From Leisingera sp. M658 (GTDB taxonomy: Bacteria > Pseudomonadota > Alphaproteobacteria > Rhodobacterales > Rhodobacteraceae): DNA of 64,000 nt. Of the stretch, positions 45,021-53,857 are shown piece after piece. Position 1 is the stretch's first letter, and each line of letters begins with the position of its first letter. Position numbers and translations under genes: made by a program. The notes under the pieces were generated by a model. The model made no database searches. It was given only the letters and a program-made list of their open reading frames with translations, and was not told the origin of the DNA. Location: contig NZ_CP083546.1 of NCBI RefSeq assembly GCF_025144145.1, positions 137,001 to 201,000 of the forward strand. The letters are read 5' to 3'.

Positions 45021-46382
45021 ATGGCGATGGAGTGGAACAGACTGCTGAATCCGGGGCGGCTGTGCCGGCCGGATTACCCTGAAGCGCCGGGGCGCGAGGC
45101 CTATTTGCAGGACTATGACCGCATTTTATTCTCCGAACCCTTCCGCCGTCTGGCCCAGAAGACCCAGGTGCATCCGCTCTACAGCCACGACCATGTGCAT
45201 CACCGGATGATTCACAGCATGGAGACCTGCAGCGTCGGGCGTTCTTTGGGTTCCGGCGTCGGTCAGGCGCTGCTGGCAGCAGATCGCATCACTCCGGATC
45301 AGGTTCTGCGCATAGCCGGCCACGTGCAGGCCGCCTGCCTGCTGCATGACATCGGCAACCCGCCCTTCGGCCATTCCGGCGAGGACAGCATCGGCGGCTG
45401 GTTCGCCGTGCAGTTCCGCGCGAAACAGGGGCTGGCAGCACAGGTGCCTGCGGACCGGCAGGCCGAATTCGCGCATTTCGAGGGCAACGCCCAGGGCTTG
45501 CGCATCGCCGGGCGGCTGGAAATGGCCCGGCGCGAGGGCGGCATGCGGCTCAGCTATGCAACGCTGGGTGCCTTTTTGAAGTACCCCTGCACCCGCCAGG
45601 TGCGGGACGCGGCCTGCGGCGATGGCCCGGCGCCCTATGCGGGCCTCAAGAAATTCGGTGTTTTTGCCTCTGACACTGCACTGCTTGAAGAAATCTGCAC
45701 GGCCACCGGCATGATCCGCGAAGACACAGGCTGGTACCGCCGCCATCCGCTCGCCTTCCTGGTCGAGGCCGCGGATGACATCTGCTACCGGATCATGGAT
45801 ATCGAGGACGCAGGCGCGGTCGGCGACCTGGATCGCGCCGGCGTGGCCGCGGTGCTCGAGGACATCACAGGCAAGCGCAACCGTGAGGAAGACGCGGCCA
45901 TGCCGTTGAATGACCGGGTCGCCTTGCTGCGCGCCTTGTCAATCGGCGCTGCCACCAGCGCGGCAGTGCAGGCGTTCATGGACAATTATGACGCCATCAT
46001 GAGCGGCGAATTCGACGGCGATCTGATTGGCGCTTCCGCCAAGGCAGACGCGTTCGCCGAGCTGCAGCGATTGTCGGTGGAGCGGATCTTTGCCGCGCGC
46101 CGCAAAACCGAACTTGAAGTGGCAGGCCGCCAGGTGCTGCATCGTCTTCTCGACCAGTTTCACGGGCTTTATGCCGATCTCGCTGCTTGTGATTGGGATC
46201 AGGATCAGCTGGGCGAAAAGCACACTCATTGGAAGCAGCTGATCCGCGCCGTGGATTTGGATTTGCGCGGCGTGGAAGACCCCTACACGGCGATGCACTC
46301 GCTTGCCGACTTCGTTTCCGGCATGACCGACCGTTACGCGGTCAAGGTCCGGGACATGGTTTCAGGCAGTCTGAATATTTGA
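45021..46382 (+). CDS. dgt: Deoxyguanosinetriphosphate triphosphohydrolase-like protein
   Basis: 453-aa HD-domain dNTPase. The metal-binding pattern is complete: HHRMIHSMETCSVGRSLG (first His), then CLLHDIGNPPFGHSGE with the His-Asp pair, and a later LVEAADDICYRIMDIEDA holding the last Asp. It controls dNTP pools or degrades dGTP. ATG 45021 (MAMEWNRLLN) follows AAAGGAG; ATG 45027 is possible. Terminator follows at 46408. Confidence 0.92.
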   Translation: MAMEWNRLLNPGRLCRPDYPEAPGREAYLQDYDRILFSEPFRRLAQKTQVHPLYSHDHVHHRMIHSMETCSVGRSLGSGVGQALLAADRITPDQVLRIAGHVQAACLLHDIGNPPFGHSGEDSIGGWFAVQFRAKQGLAAQVPADRQAEFAHFEGNAQGLRIAGRLEMARREGGMRLSYATLGAFLKYPCTRQVRDAACGDGPAPYAGLKKFGVFASDTALLEEICTATGMIREDTGWYRRHPLAFLVEAADDICYRIMDIEDAGAVGDLDRAGVAAVLEDITGKRNREEDAAMPLNDRVALLRALSIGAATSAAVQAFMDNYDAIMSGEFDGDLIGASAKADAFAELQRLSVERIFAARRKTELEVAGRQVLHRLLDQFHGLYADLAACDWDQDQLGEKHTHWKQLIRAVDLDLRGVEDPYTAMHSLADFVSGMTDRYAVKVRDMVSGSLNI

Positions 46383-46407
46383 TCTGCTCAGTCATCTGAA
46401 ACGAAAA

Positions 46408-46428
46408 AACCCGGCCATTGGCCGGGTT
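46408..46428. terminator. Bidirectional terminator between dgt and pckA
   Basis: AACCCGGCC / GGCCGGGTT stem with a 3-nt ATT loop, flanked by an A-run on the left and a T-run on the right. It ends dgt (plus) and pckA (minus), which converge here. Confidence 0.9.
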
Positions 46429-46450
46429 TTCTGTTTGCGGAGCAAATGGC

Positions 46451-48049
46451 TCAGCCGATCGCGGCGGCCTTCACGTCCTCGTCGATGAACGGCAGGTACT
46501 GCTCAAAGTTGTCGGAGAACATCTGCACCAGCTTGGCTGCCTGCGCGTCATAGGCACCTTTGTCGTCCCAGGTGCGGCGCGGGTCCAGCAGCATCTCAGG
46601 AACGCCCGGCACGTCGACCGGCACGTCGAAGCCAAAGTTGGCATCCTTGCGGAATTCGACATTGGCCAGCGAACCGTCCAGCGCTGCGGTCAGCAGGGCG
46701 CGGGTTGCCTTGATCGGCATCCGGCTGCCGGTGCCATAGGCGCCACCGGTCCAGCCGGTGTTCACCAGCCAGCAGGTCGCGCCGTGCTGGGCGATCTTTT
46801 CGCGCAGCAGGTTGCCGTAAACTTCCGGGCGGCGCGGCATGAAGGGGGCACCGAAGCAGGTCGAGAAGGTTGGTTCCGGTTCGGTCACGCCGCGCTCGGT
46901 GCCGGCCACCTTGGAGGTGAAGCCCGACAGGAAGTGGTACATTGCCTGCGCCGGGGTCAGCCGCGAGATCGGAGGCAGAACGCCGAAGGCATCGCAGGTC
47001 AGCATAATGATGTTTTTCGGGTGGCCGCCGCGGGCGCTGTCCGAGGCATTGGAGATGTAATGCAGCGGATAGGCACAGCGCATGTTGGCGGTCAGGCTGT
47101 CGTCGTTGAAGTCCAGCTCCTTGGTCTCCGGATCAAACACCATGTTCTCGATCACGGTGCCGAACTTGGAGGTGGTGGCATAGATTTCCGGCTCTGCCTC
47201 GGCATTCAGGTTGATGGTCTTGGCATAGCAGCCGCCTTCAAAGTTGAAGGTGCCGTTGTCGGCCCAGCCATGTTCGTCATCGCCGATCAGCACCCGGTCC
47301 GGGTCGGCGGACAGGGTGGTCTTGCCGGTGCCCGACAGGCCGAAGAACACGGCGGTGTCGACCGGGTTGCCCTTGGCGTGATTGGCCGAGCAGTGCATCG
47401 GCATGATGCCTTTGTCCGGCAGCAGGTAGTTCAGCAGGGTAAAGACGGATTTCTTGTTCTCGCCTGCGTATTCGGTGCCGCCGATCAGGATCATCTTGCG
47501 GTCGAAGTTCATCGCAATGACGGTCTCAGAGCGGCAATCATGCTTCTTGGGGTCGGCCTGGAAGCTAGGGCAGTTGATGACCGTGAAGTCTGCGATGAAG
47601 TCATCCAGGTCTTCGCGGTCCGGACGGCGCAGCATGGTGCGGATGAACAGGTTGTGCCAGGCCAGTTCGGTCACCATGCGGACATTGATGGCATGGGCCG
47701 GGTCAGCACCGCCGACCAGATCCTGGACGTAATAGTCCTTGCCCTTCATATGCTCCAGCATGTCGGTGTAAAGCGCGTCAAAGCCTTCCGGGCTCATCGC
47801 TGCATTGTTGTCCCACCAGATGGTGTCGCGGACGCTGTCCGACTTGACGACGTGTTTATCTTTGGGCGAGCGGCCGGTGAATTTTCCGGTGGTCACAAGG
47901 AAGGCGCCGCCATTGCCCAGCGTGCCTTCGCTGCGCTTCAGCGCGGCTTCGATCAGCGCGGGCTCCATGAAGTTGTAGAAGACATTGCCCAGACCCTCGA
48001 TGCCCTGATCCTCGAGGCGGAATTGCGGGTTAACCCGTCCAGATGTCAT
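46451..48049 (-). CDS. pckA: Phosphoenolpyruvate carboxykinase (ATP)
   Basis: 532-aa enzyme making PEP from oxaloacetate, the entry to gluconeogenesis. The P-loop [13 protein letters not shown], the [15 protein letters not shown] segment, [14 protein letters not shown] and LIGDDEHGW (metal/ATP site) are intact. ATG 48049 has AGGAG upstream and gives the normal family length; a longer in-frame extension to 48220 is basic and rejected. Divergent from chvI with 342 nt between. In Agrobacterium pckA is next to chvGI and is acid-induced in a ChvG/ChvI-dependent way (literature, recalled), so similar control may apply. Confidence 0.96.
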   Translation of the reverse strand: MTSGRVNPQFRLEDQGIEGLGNVFYNFMEPALIEAALKRSEGTLGNGGAFLVTTGKFTGRSPKDKHVVKSDSVRDTIWWDNNAAMSPEGFDALYTDMLEHMKGKDYYVQDLVGGADPAHAINVRMVTELAWHNLFIRTMLRRPDREDLDDFIADFTVINCPSFQADPKKHDCRSETVIAMNFDRKMILIGGTEYAGENKKSVFTLLNYLLPDKGIMPMHCSANHAKGNPVDTAVFFGLSGTGKTTLSADPDRVLIGDDEHGWADNGTFNFEGGCYAKTINLNAEAEPEIYATTSKFGTVIENMVFDPETKELDFNDDSLTANMRCAYPLHYISNASDSARGGHPKNIIMLTCDAFGVLPPISRLTPAQAMYHFLSGFTSKVAGTERGVTEPEPTFSTCFGAPFMPRRPEVYGNLLREKIAQHGATCWLVNTGWTGGAYGTGSRMPIKATRALLTAALDGSLANVEFRKDANFGFDVPVDVPGVPEMLLDPRRTWDDKGAYDAQAAKLVQMFSDNFEQYLPFIDEDVKAAAIG

Positions 48050-48391
48050 ACGTTTTTTCTCCTGTGGCGGCGCGGCTGCACGCAGGCTGCGGGGCTGCGC
48101 CAATGGGGCAATAGAACACGGCAAGCCTGCCGGTGGCGGGGTCTTAACACGGCGTTTCGGGCGGTGAACAGGCCGGTTCCCCCGAGTTAGCGCCACCAAG
48201 GCGATGTTTAGCGCAACCATCAGTTTAAGCCTGCGCCAGTGCCTGCTTGTTCAGCAGACGCTAAGGTATTTTTGCCCCAATTGAGACCAAAGATCGCCCT
48301 GATTCTTTAAATGGGATTGATTCGGGGCACCATAACGGCGATGAAAGTGCTAAAAAACAACACAGAACAGAGCAGATTAGGGGCAATTCCG
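48050..48391. promoter_or_regulatory. Divergent pckA-chvI regulatory region
   Basis: 342 nt that must carry both promoters. Two 13-bp near-identical direct repeats, GTTAGCGCCACCA (48186-48198) and TTTAGCGCAACCA (48207-48219), differ at two positions and start 21 bp apart, two helical turns, so one regulator could bind both on the same DNA face. The TTGATT at 48316 and the AT-rich stretch near 48300 may be part of the chvI promoter; no clear -10 found. Confidence 0.5.
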
Positions 48392-49096
48392 ATGTCAAAA
48401 ATTGCATTGGTAGATGATGACAGGAACATCCTGACATCCGTTTCCATGACGCTTGAGGCCGAAGGCTTTGAGGTGGAAACCTACAACGACGGCCAGGCGG
48501 CGCTGGACGCATTCAACAAGAAGCTGCCGGACATGGCCGTGCTGGATATCAAAATGCCGCGGATGGACGGCATGGACCTGTTGCAGCGGCTGCGGCAGAA
48601 ATCCCAGATGCCGGTGATCTTCCTCACCTCCAAAGATGATGAGATCGACGAGGTCCTGGGCCTGCGCATGGGCGCTGACGATTATGTTAAGAAGCCGTTC
48701 TCGCAGCGCCTTCTGGTCGAACGGATCCGGTCGCTGCTGCGCCGCCAGGAGGCGATCAACAGCGACGCCGCCGGAACCGCCTCGCCCGAAACCAAGGTAA
48801 TGGAACGCGGCAATCTGCGGATGGACCCGCTGCGCCATGCGGTCAGCTGGAAGGGCAATGATGTGTCGCTGACTGTGACCGAATTCCTGTTGCTGCAGGC
48901 GCTGGCCCAGCGGCCGGGTTTTGTCAAAAGCCGGGACCAGCTGATGGATGTGGCCTATGATGATCAGGTCTATGTGGACGACCGGACCATTGACAGCCAC
49001 ATCAAGCGCTTGCGCAAGAAAATGCGCACGGCAGACACGGATTTTGCGGCAATCGAAACGCTTTATGGAATCGGTTACCGTTATAACGAAGAATAA
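48392..49096 (+). CDS. chvI: Response regulator ChvI (OmpR family)
   Basis: 234-aa two-component regulator. Receiver domain: Asp9/Asp10, phosphoacceptor Asp52 ([13 protein letters not shown]), Lys near VKKPFSQR. C-terminal OmpR winged HTH contains [17 protein letters not shown] and [17 protein letters not shown]. ChvI acts with ChvG in acid/envelope-stress response of alphaproteobacteria. ATG 48392 is preferred although the frame extends to 48311. Followed after 52 nt by chvG, then hprK, rapZ, EIIA and HPr. Confidence 0.93.
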   Translation: MSKIALVDDDRNILTSVSMTLEAEGFEVETYNDGQAALDAFNKKLPDMAVLDIKMPRMDGMDLLQRLRQKSQMPVIFLTSKDDEIDEVLGLRMGADDYVKKPFSQRLLVERIRSLLRRQEAINSDAAGTASPETKVMERGNLRMDPLRHAVSWKGNDVSLTVTEFLLLQALAQRPGFVKSRDQLMDVAYDDQVYVDDRTIDSHIKRLRKKMRTADTDFAAIETLYGIGYRYNEE

Positions 49097-49148
49097 GCGG
49101 CACGTTTAAGCGGGGCTGTTTGCCCCGGGGCCGAAGGAGTGGGCGCGC

Positions 49149-50864
49149 ATGCGCGATACCAGCATTACGCAACGCCAGCAGGACGGCGATGTTGTTCTAG
49201 GGGAAGACTGGGTCACCCCCGAGCAATCGGTCACGCGGGAGATGCAGGTCAAGCGCGCGCGCCGGGGGCTTTTGTCGCTCAAAGGCTCGCCGCTGACCCG
49301 GAAGATCATCACTTTCAACCTGATTGCATTGATCATTCTGGTCACCGGGATCCTGTACCTGAATTCCTCGCGTCAAAGCCTGGTGCAGCAGCGGGCGGGT
49401 ACTCTGGTCTCCGAAGCCATGCTGGCGGCGGATGTTTTTGAGGCCGAAATGCCGGCCGCAGGCGCGGTCAGCTTCGCTGCAGGTGACGGCATCCAGGTCG
49501 AGGACACCCTGGCGCGGCTCAGCCTGCGCGGCGGCGTCGAAGCCTTTGTGTTCGACACCACCGGCAATCTGATTTCCAGTATCAAGGGCGTTGACCGCAG
49601 CGATGCCCTGAACGTGTTGAATGACAGCGGCCGAAGCCGCACGCTGATCAGCGATGCGCTGTCGGCCATCTGGGGCATGGCTGATGGCGGCGAGGCGGCG
49701 GCTGCTGGTTCCGCCGCGCTGGGTCCGTCCTTAGAGGAACGGCTGGGCGGTTTGGTCGACCGGGCGATGAACGGCGGCACCGGCATTGAAACTGTGGTGG
49801 ACACCACTGGCAGCCGGGTGATCTCTGCGGCGACGCCGATCATGCATAACGGCAGGGCAGTCGGCGTTATCGCGCTGACGTCCCCCACCGGCGAGGTGGA
49901 CGCTTTGGTGCGCGGCGAGCAGGAACGCGTGCTGCAGATGTTTGTCGTCGCCCTGCTGGTCTCGGTCGGGTTAAGCTTGGTGCTGGCCTCGACCATCGCC
50001 AACCCGCTTGCCGATCTCGCTGAAGCTGCCGAACTTGGCCGCGAGCGCGGCAGCCGCAAGTCTAACCCGGGACGGATCCGGATTCCGGATCTGTCTGCCC
50101 GGCCGGATGAAATCGGCCGTCTCAGCCGGGCTCTGCGCGGGATGGTCAAGGCGCTGTACTCCCGGATCGACAGCAACGAACAGTTTGCAGCCGACGTGGC
50201 GCATGAGATCAAAAACCCCCTGGCCAGCCTGCAGTCGGCGGTCGGCACGTTGCGCATGGTTCACCGTGATGACCAGCGCGAGAAGCTGATGGATGTGATT
50301 GAACACGATGTTCGCCGCCTGGACCGGCTGGTCAGCGACATTTCCAACGCGTCGCGTCTGGATGCCGAGCTGGTCAAGGAGGAAGAAGAAGATTTCGATC
50401 TGCTGGCCATGCTGGGCAACCTCAATCAGTATTTGGGGGAAGACGCCCGCACCAAGGGGATCGACTACATCACCGACCTGCCGGCCCAGCCCATTCAATT
50501 GCAGGGCCTTGAGGCACGGTTGGCGCAGGTCTTTGTCAATCTGATCACCAATGCGATCTCGTTCTGCGAAGAGGGTGACGCCATCCGGGTCTGGGCCCGG
50601 CGCCGTGCCAACCGGGTGCTGATTGTGGTTGAGGATACCGGTCCGGGCATCCCGGATCAGGCGCTGTCGAAGATTTTCAAACGCTTTTACTCGCAGCGCC
50701 CGGTAGAGCATTTCGGCAACAACTCAGGGCTTGGTCTGGCGATCTCGAAGCAGATTGTCGAGGCGCATGGCGGCGTGATCTGGGCCGAAAACATCCGTCC
50801 GACAGAAGCCGATGTCACCTCCGAACCCTTGGGCGCGCGGTTTGTAGTTGGTCTTCCGGTGTAG
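49149..50864 (+). CDS. chvG: Sensor histidine kinase ChvG
   Basis: 571-aa inner-membrane sensor: first helix (FNLIALIILVTGILYL, about 57-72), a periplasmic domain of about 190 residues, second helix (MFVVALLVSVGLSLVLAST, about 260-278), HAMP (about 280-335), HisKA with His352 (DVAHEIKNPLASL), and HATPase_c with N box LITNAISFCEEG, G1 DTGPGIP and G2 NNSGLGLAI. It signals to ChvI. Two nucleotides separate its stop from the start of hprK. In alphaproteobacteria this pair is commonly linked to PTS-Ntr-like genes. Confidence 0.93.
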   Translation: MRDTSITQRQQDGDVVLGEDWVTPEQSVTREMQVKRARRGLLSLKGSPLTRKIITFNLIALIILVTGILYLNSSRQSLVQQRAGTLVSEAMLAADVFEAEMPAAGAVSFAAGDGIQVEDTLARLSLRGGVEAFVFDTTGNLISSIKGVDRSDALNVLNDSGRSRTLISDALSAIWGMADGGEAAAAGSAALGPSLEERLGGLVDRAMNGGTGIETVVDTTGSRVISAATPIMHNGRAVGVIALTSPTGEVDALVRGEQERVLQMFVVALLVSVGLSLVLASTIANPLADLAEAAELGRERGSRKSNPGRIRIPDLSARPDEIGRLSRALRGMVKALYSRIDSNEQFAADVAHEIKNPLASLQSAVGTLRMVHRDDQREKLMDVIEHDVRRLDRLVSDISNASRLDAELVKEEEEDFDLLAMLGNLNQYLGEDARTKGIDYITDLPAQPIQLQGLEARLAQVFVNLITNAISFCEEGDAIRVWARRRANRVLIVVEDTGPGIPDQALSKIFKRFYSQRPVEHFGNNSGLGLAISKQIVEAHGGVIWAENIRPTEADVTSEPLGARFVVGLPV

Positions 50865-50866
50865 CC

Positions 50867-51304
50867 ATGTCTGATACAGAAAGCCTTATCCTGCATGCCT
50901 CCTGCGTCGCGCTGGAGGGGCGGGGGCTTTTGATCACCGGCACCTCCGGGCAGGGAAAATCCGCACTGGCATTGCAGTTGATGGCTTTTGGCGCGCAGCT
51001 GGTGGCGGACGACCGGGTGTTGCTGCAACTCTTGGACGGGCAGGTTGTGGCCAGCGCGCCAGAGCCGATCCGCGGACTGATCGAGGCGCGGTTTATGGGG
51101 CTGCTGCACGCGCAGATCCGCAGCCCTGTGCCGGTTGCGGCGCTGGTGGATCTGGATGAGGTTGAAACCGAACGCCTGCCGATGCGGCACAGCACGCAGT
51201 TGCTGGGGCAGGAGGTAATTCGGGTAAAGCGCGTTGACGGCGCGCATTTTGCTCCGGCGCTGATGCAGTATCTCAGATGCGGAGCTTTGGATCCCGATGC
51301 CTGA
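50867..51304 (+). CDS. hprK: HPr kinase/phosphorylase, short alphaproteobacterial form
   Basis: 145-aa catalytic domain only; the N-terminal domain of the roughly 310-aa Gram-positive enzyme is missing. Walker A GTSGQGKSA (25-33, Lys31), the ADDRV loop and the signature region PIRGLIEARFMGLLH are visible. The family phosphorylates a Ser of HPr with ATP or PPi and can reverse it. The target HPr (Ser46) is encoded four genes downstream. It overlaps rapZ by 8 nt. Confidence 0.9.
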   Translation: MSDTESLILHASCVALEGRGLLITGTSGQGKSALALQLMAFGAQLVADDRVLLQLLDGQVVASAPEPIRGLIEARFMGLLHAQIRSPVPVAALVDLDEVETERLPMRHSTQLLGQEVIRVKRVDGAHFAPALMQYLRCGALDPDA

Positions 51305-52175
51305 AGCAGAGCAAAAGGCGGTCCCGGCGGTTCTGGTCACCGGCCCCTCCGGGGCGGGCAGGACCACGGCGATCAACGTGCTTGAAGATCTTGGCTTTGA
51401 GGCGATCGACAACCTGCCGCTGCGGCTGCTGCCGGGGCTGATTGATGCAGCTGCGGCTCCGCGGCCGATGGCATTGGGGCTGGACAGCCGCAACCGGGAT
51501 TTCTCGCCACGAGCGCTGCTGGATGTGATCGACATGCTGTCCGGCCGCCGCGAGGTAGAGCTGACGGTGCTCTACCTTGATTCGAAAGCTGACGTGTTGC
51601 TGCGGCGCTATTCCGAGACCCGCCGCCGCCATCCGCTGGCACCCGCGGAATCTCCGGGCGAAGGCGTGCGCCGCGAGCTGGATCTGATGGCGCCGATCCG
51701 TGACCGTGCTGATATCCTGCTGGAAACTTCGGATATGAATGTGCACCAGTTGAAGGCAGAGATCGAACGCTGGTTTGCGCCTGAAGGCCGCGCGCTGGCG
51801 CTGTCGGTGCAAAGCTTCTCTTACAAACGCGGGATGCCGCACGGTATTGACATGGTGTTTGATTGCCGCTTTCTGGCCAACCCTTATTGGCAGCCCGGAC
51901 TACGGCGATGCAACGGTCTTGACCAGGCTGTGCAGGACTTTGTGCGGGCCGACGGCAGGTTCACCCCTTTCTTTTCCCGGGTGCTGGACCTCACCCGTCT
52001 GCTGCTGCCGGCTTACCGGGAAGAGGGGAAGTCGCATTTTTCAATCGCCTTCGGCTGCACCGGCGGGCAGCACAGATCAGTAACGATGGCGGAAACCCTG
52101 GCCAAGGCCCTTGCGGAAGACGGCCTGCAAGTGTCAATTAGACACCGCGAGCTGCAAGGCCAGCAAAAGAAGTGA
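51297..52175 (+). CDS. rapZ: RapZ/YvcJ-family nucleotide-binding protein
   Basis: 292-aa protein of the family including E. coli RapZ (RNase-E adapter that controls GlmZ/GlmS) and B. subtilis YvcJ. The N-terminal kinase-like domain has the Walker A-type GPSGAGRTT (16-24) with Arg22 instead of the usual Lys. LDSRNRDFSPRALL and LEDLGFEAIDNLP are conserved, and the C-terminal domain has FSYKRGMPHGIDMVFDCRFL and GCTGGQHRSVTMAE. Overlaps hprK by 8 nt and precedes the EIIA gene by 9 nt. GlmY/GlmZ are not known in this lineage, so the RNA target is unclear. Confidence 0.92.
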   Translation: MPEAEQKAVPAVLVTGPSGAGRTTAINVLEDLGFEAIDNLPLRLLPGLIDAAAAPRPMALGLDSRNRDFSPRALLDVIDMLSGRREVELTVLYLDSKADVLLRRYSETRRRHPLAPAESPGEGVRRELDLMAPIRDRADILLETSDMNVHQLKAEIERWFAPEGRALALSVQSFSYKRGMPHGIDMVFDCRFLANPYWQPGLRRCNGLDQAVQDFVRADGRFTPFFSRVLDLTRLLLPAYREEGKSHFSIAFGCTGGQHRSVTMAETLAKALAEDGLQVSIRHRELQGQQKK

Positions 52176-52184
52176 GAGGCCGGG

Positions 52185-52592
52185 TTGATCGGGATTGTGA
52201 TCGTAGCGCATGGCGAGCTGGCAAGGGAATACCTTGCCGCTGTGGAACACGTTGTGGGCCCGCAGCCCTGCCTGATGGCCATTGGCATCGGTCCCGAAGA
52301 CGACAGGGACCGCAAGCAGGATGAGATATGCTCGGCTGCGAATGAAGTGGACACCGGCGACGGGGTCGTTGTGGTCACCGACTTGTTCGGCGGCTCGCCT
52401 TCCAACCTCAGCCTGAAGGCATGCGCCCCGGCGGATCGCCGTATTCTGTACGGGGCCAATTTACCGATGCTGATCAAACTGGCGAAATCCCGCCACTTGC
52501 CGGTTGCCGATGCAGTCCGGCAGGCAATGGAGGCCGGGCGCAAGTATATCAATGCGCAAAACGTAAACCCTGACGGGGAGCAGGCACACTAA
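52185..52592 (+). CDS. PTS EIIA component, mannose family (regulatory)
   Basis: 135-aa EIIA-Man-type protein with phosphoacceptor His9 (IVIVAHGELA) and the FGGSPSN loop. No EIIB/IIC permease genes are nearby, so it is likely a regulatory phosphocarrier, not part of a sugar transporter. Start is TTG 52185 with GAGAGG upstream. It abuts HPr directly (0 nt gap). It forms with HPr, HprK and RapZ the incomplete phosphorelay typical of alphaproteobacteria; Enzyme I is not in the window. Confidence 0.9.
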   Translation: MIGIVIVAHGELAREYLAAVEHVVGPQPCLMAIGIGPEDDRDRKQDEICSAANEVDTGDGVVVVTDLFGGSPSNLSLKACAPADRRILYGANLPMLIKLAKSRHLPVADAVRQAMEAGRKYINAQNVNPDGEQAH

Positions 52593-52862
52593 ATGGCTCT
52601 GAAGACGCTGGAAATCATCAATGAAAAGGGGCTTCACGCCCGCGCCTCGGCCAAGCTGGTAGAGGTTGTAGAAGGGTTTGACGCCACGGCAGAAGTTATC
52701 AGGGACGGCCTGTCTGCCTCTGGTGACAGCATAATGGGTCTTTTGATGTTGGCAGCCTCGAAAGGAACGACTATTGACGTCGAGACTTCGGGGCCCGATG
52801 CTGATGCGCTGGCGCATGCGCTGGAGGCCCTGGTGGCCGGCAAGTTCGGCGAGGGCTACTAG
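52593..52862 (+). CDS. Phosphocarrier protein HPr
   Basis: 89-aa HPr with His15 (KGLHARASAKLVEVV), the site phosphorylated by Enzyme I, and Ser46 (ASGDSIMGLLMLAA), the HprK target. It starts at ATG immediately after the EIIA stop. Passes phosphate from PEP/Enzyme I to EIIA; the Ser46 state set by HprK would gate the flow. The preserved Ser46 and the nearby hprK agree. Confidence 0.93.
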   Translation: MALKTLEIINEKGLHARASAKLVEVVEGFDATAEVIRDGLSASGDSIMGLLMLAASKGTTIDVETSGPDADALAHALEALVAGKFGEGY

Positions 52863-52894
52863 GCCCGCGCCGGCAGCGGAACGGGAAAAACACT

Positions 52895-53788
52895 TTGGCG
52901 GATACCGCACACGACAGGAATACCGGCGTCGCGCCGGAAACCGCTGATCAGACGGGCGAGGTCTATGACCGCCGCACGCTGACCTATGCCAATTCCTTTG
53001 ACGACCGCTGGACTTCGCTGGCGATCAAGACCATCGAATGGCTCACCGGCAAGTTGACCATTTTACGTATGGTCAGCAAATTCGAAAAACAGAATGCAGA
53101 ATACCGCGGTCAGAAGTTCTGGCGCGGGGCCCTCAATATCATGGGCATTGAACTGCAGACACCGGAACAGCAGATCAACAACATTCCCAAGGACGGGCCT
53201 GTGGTGATCGTCGCCAACCATCCGCATGGGATGGTCGATGGCATGATTTTTGCCGACCTCATCGGCCGCCGCCGCCTGGATTACCGGATCCTGACCCGCT
53301 CAGTGCTGACAGGGCTGGACGAGGCCGCAACTTCCTTCATGATCCCGGTGCCCTTCCCGCATGACCCTGAAGCGCAGCGCAAGATGGTCGACATGCGGGC
53401 AAAAACCATGACTTTCCTCAAGGATGGCGGCGCAGTGGCGTTGTTCCCGTCCGGCGTGGTGATGTCCTCCGACAGCTGGTTCGGCCCCGCGGTTGAACGT
53501 GAATGGAATGTCTTCACTGCTCAGCTGATCCGCCGCTCTGGCGCCCGGGTGGTGCCGATCTACTTCCCGGGCCACAATTCCCGCTGGTACCAGATCGCGA
53601 GCCGGATTTCCCCGATTCTGCGTCAGGGGCTGCTGTTGCGTGAAATCGTACGCTCCTGCAACAAGCCGCAGGCGCCGGTTGTGGGTGAGCCGCTGACGGA
53701 CGCGCAGATGGAACAGCTGCAAAGCGATCCGCGCGGTTTCATGGCCTGGCTGCGCGAACATACCCTGAGCCTCGGCAAACAAGGCTAA
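52895..53788 (+). CDS. Lysophospholipid/1-acyl-glycerol-phosphate acyltransferase (PlsC-like)
   Basis: 297-aa acyltransferase with the NHPHGMVDG motif (108-116), a known variant of the HX4D site, FPSGVVM (acceptor-binding block) and VVPIYFPGHNS later. No clear membrane helix, though it is probably membrane-associated. TTG 52895 start. It may make phospholipids or ornithine lipids. 32 nt after HPr on the same strand and followed by a bidirectional terminator. Confidence 0.85.
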   Translation: MADTAHDRNTGVAPETADQTGEVYDRRTLTYANSFDDRWTSLAIKTIEWLTGKLTILRMVSKFEKQNAEYRGQKFWRGALNIMGIELQTPEQQINNIPKDGPVVIVANHPHGMVDGMIFADLIGRRRLDYRILTRSVLTGLDEAATSFMIPVPFPHDPEAQRKMVDMRAKTMTFLKDGGAVALFPSGVVMSSDSWFGPAVEREWNVFTAQLIRRSGARVVPIYFPGHNSRWYQIASRISPILRQGLLLREIVRSCNKPQAPVVGEPLTDAQMEQLQSDPRGFMAWLREHTLSLGKQG

Positions 53789-53818
53789 GCCTGCCTCATC
53801 ACCGGGCCGGAAACACAA

Positions 53819-53838
53819 AAGCGCCCCGTGGGGCGCTT
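53819..53838. terminator. Bidirectional terminator
   Basis: Eight-bp stem AAGCGCCC / GGGCGCTT with a CGTG loop, CTTT on the right and an A-run on the left; shared by the convergent acyltransferase and hydroxybutyryl-CoA dehydrogenase genes. Confidence 0.8.
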
Positions 53839-53857
53839 CTTTGATTTATGGTGCCTG

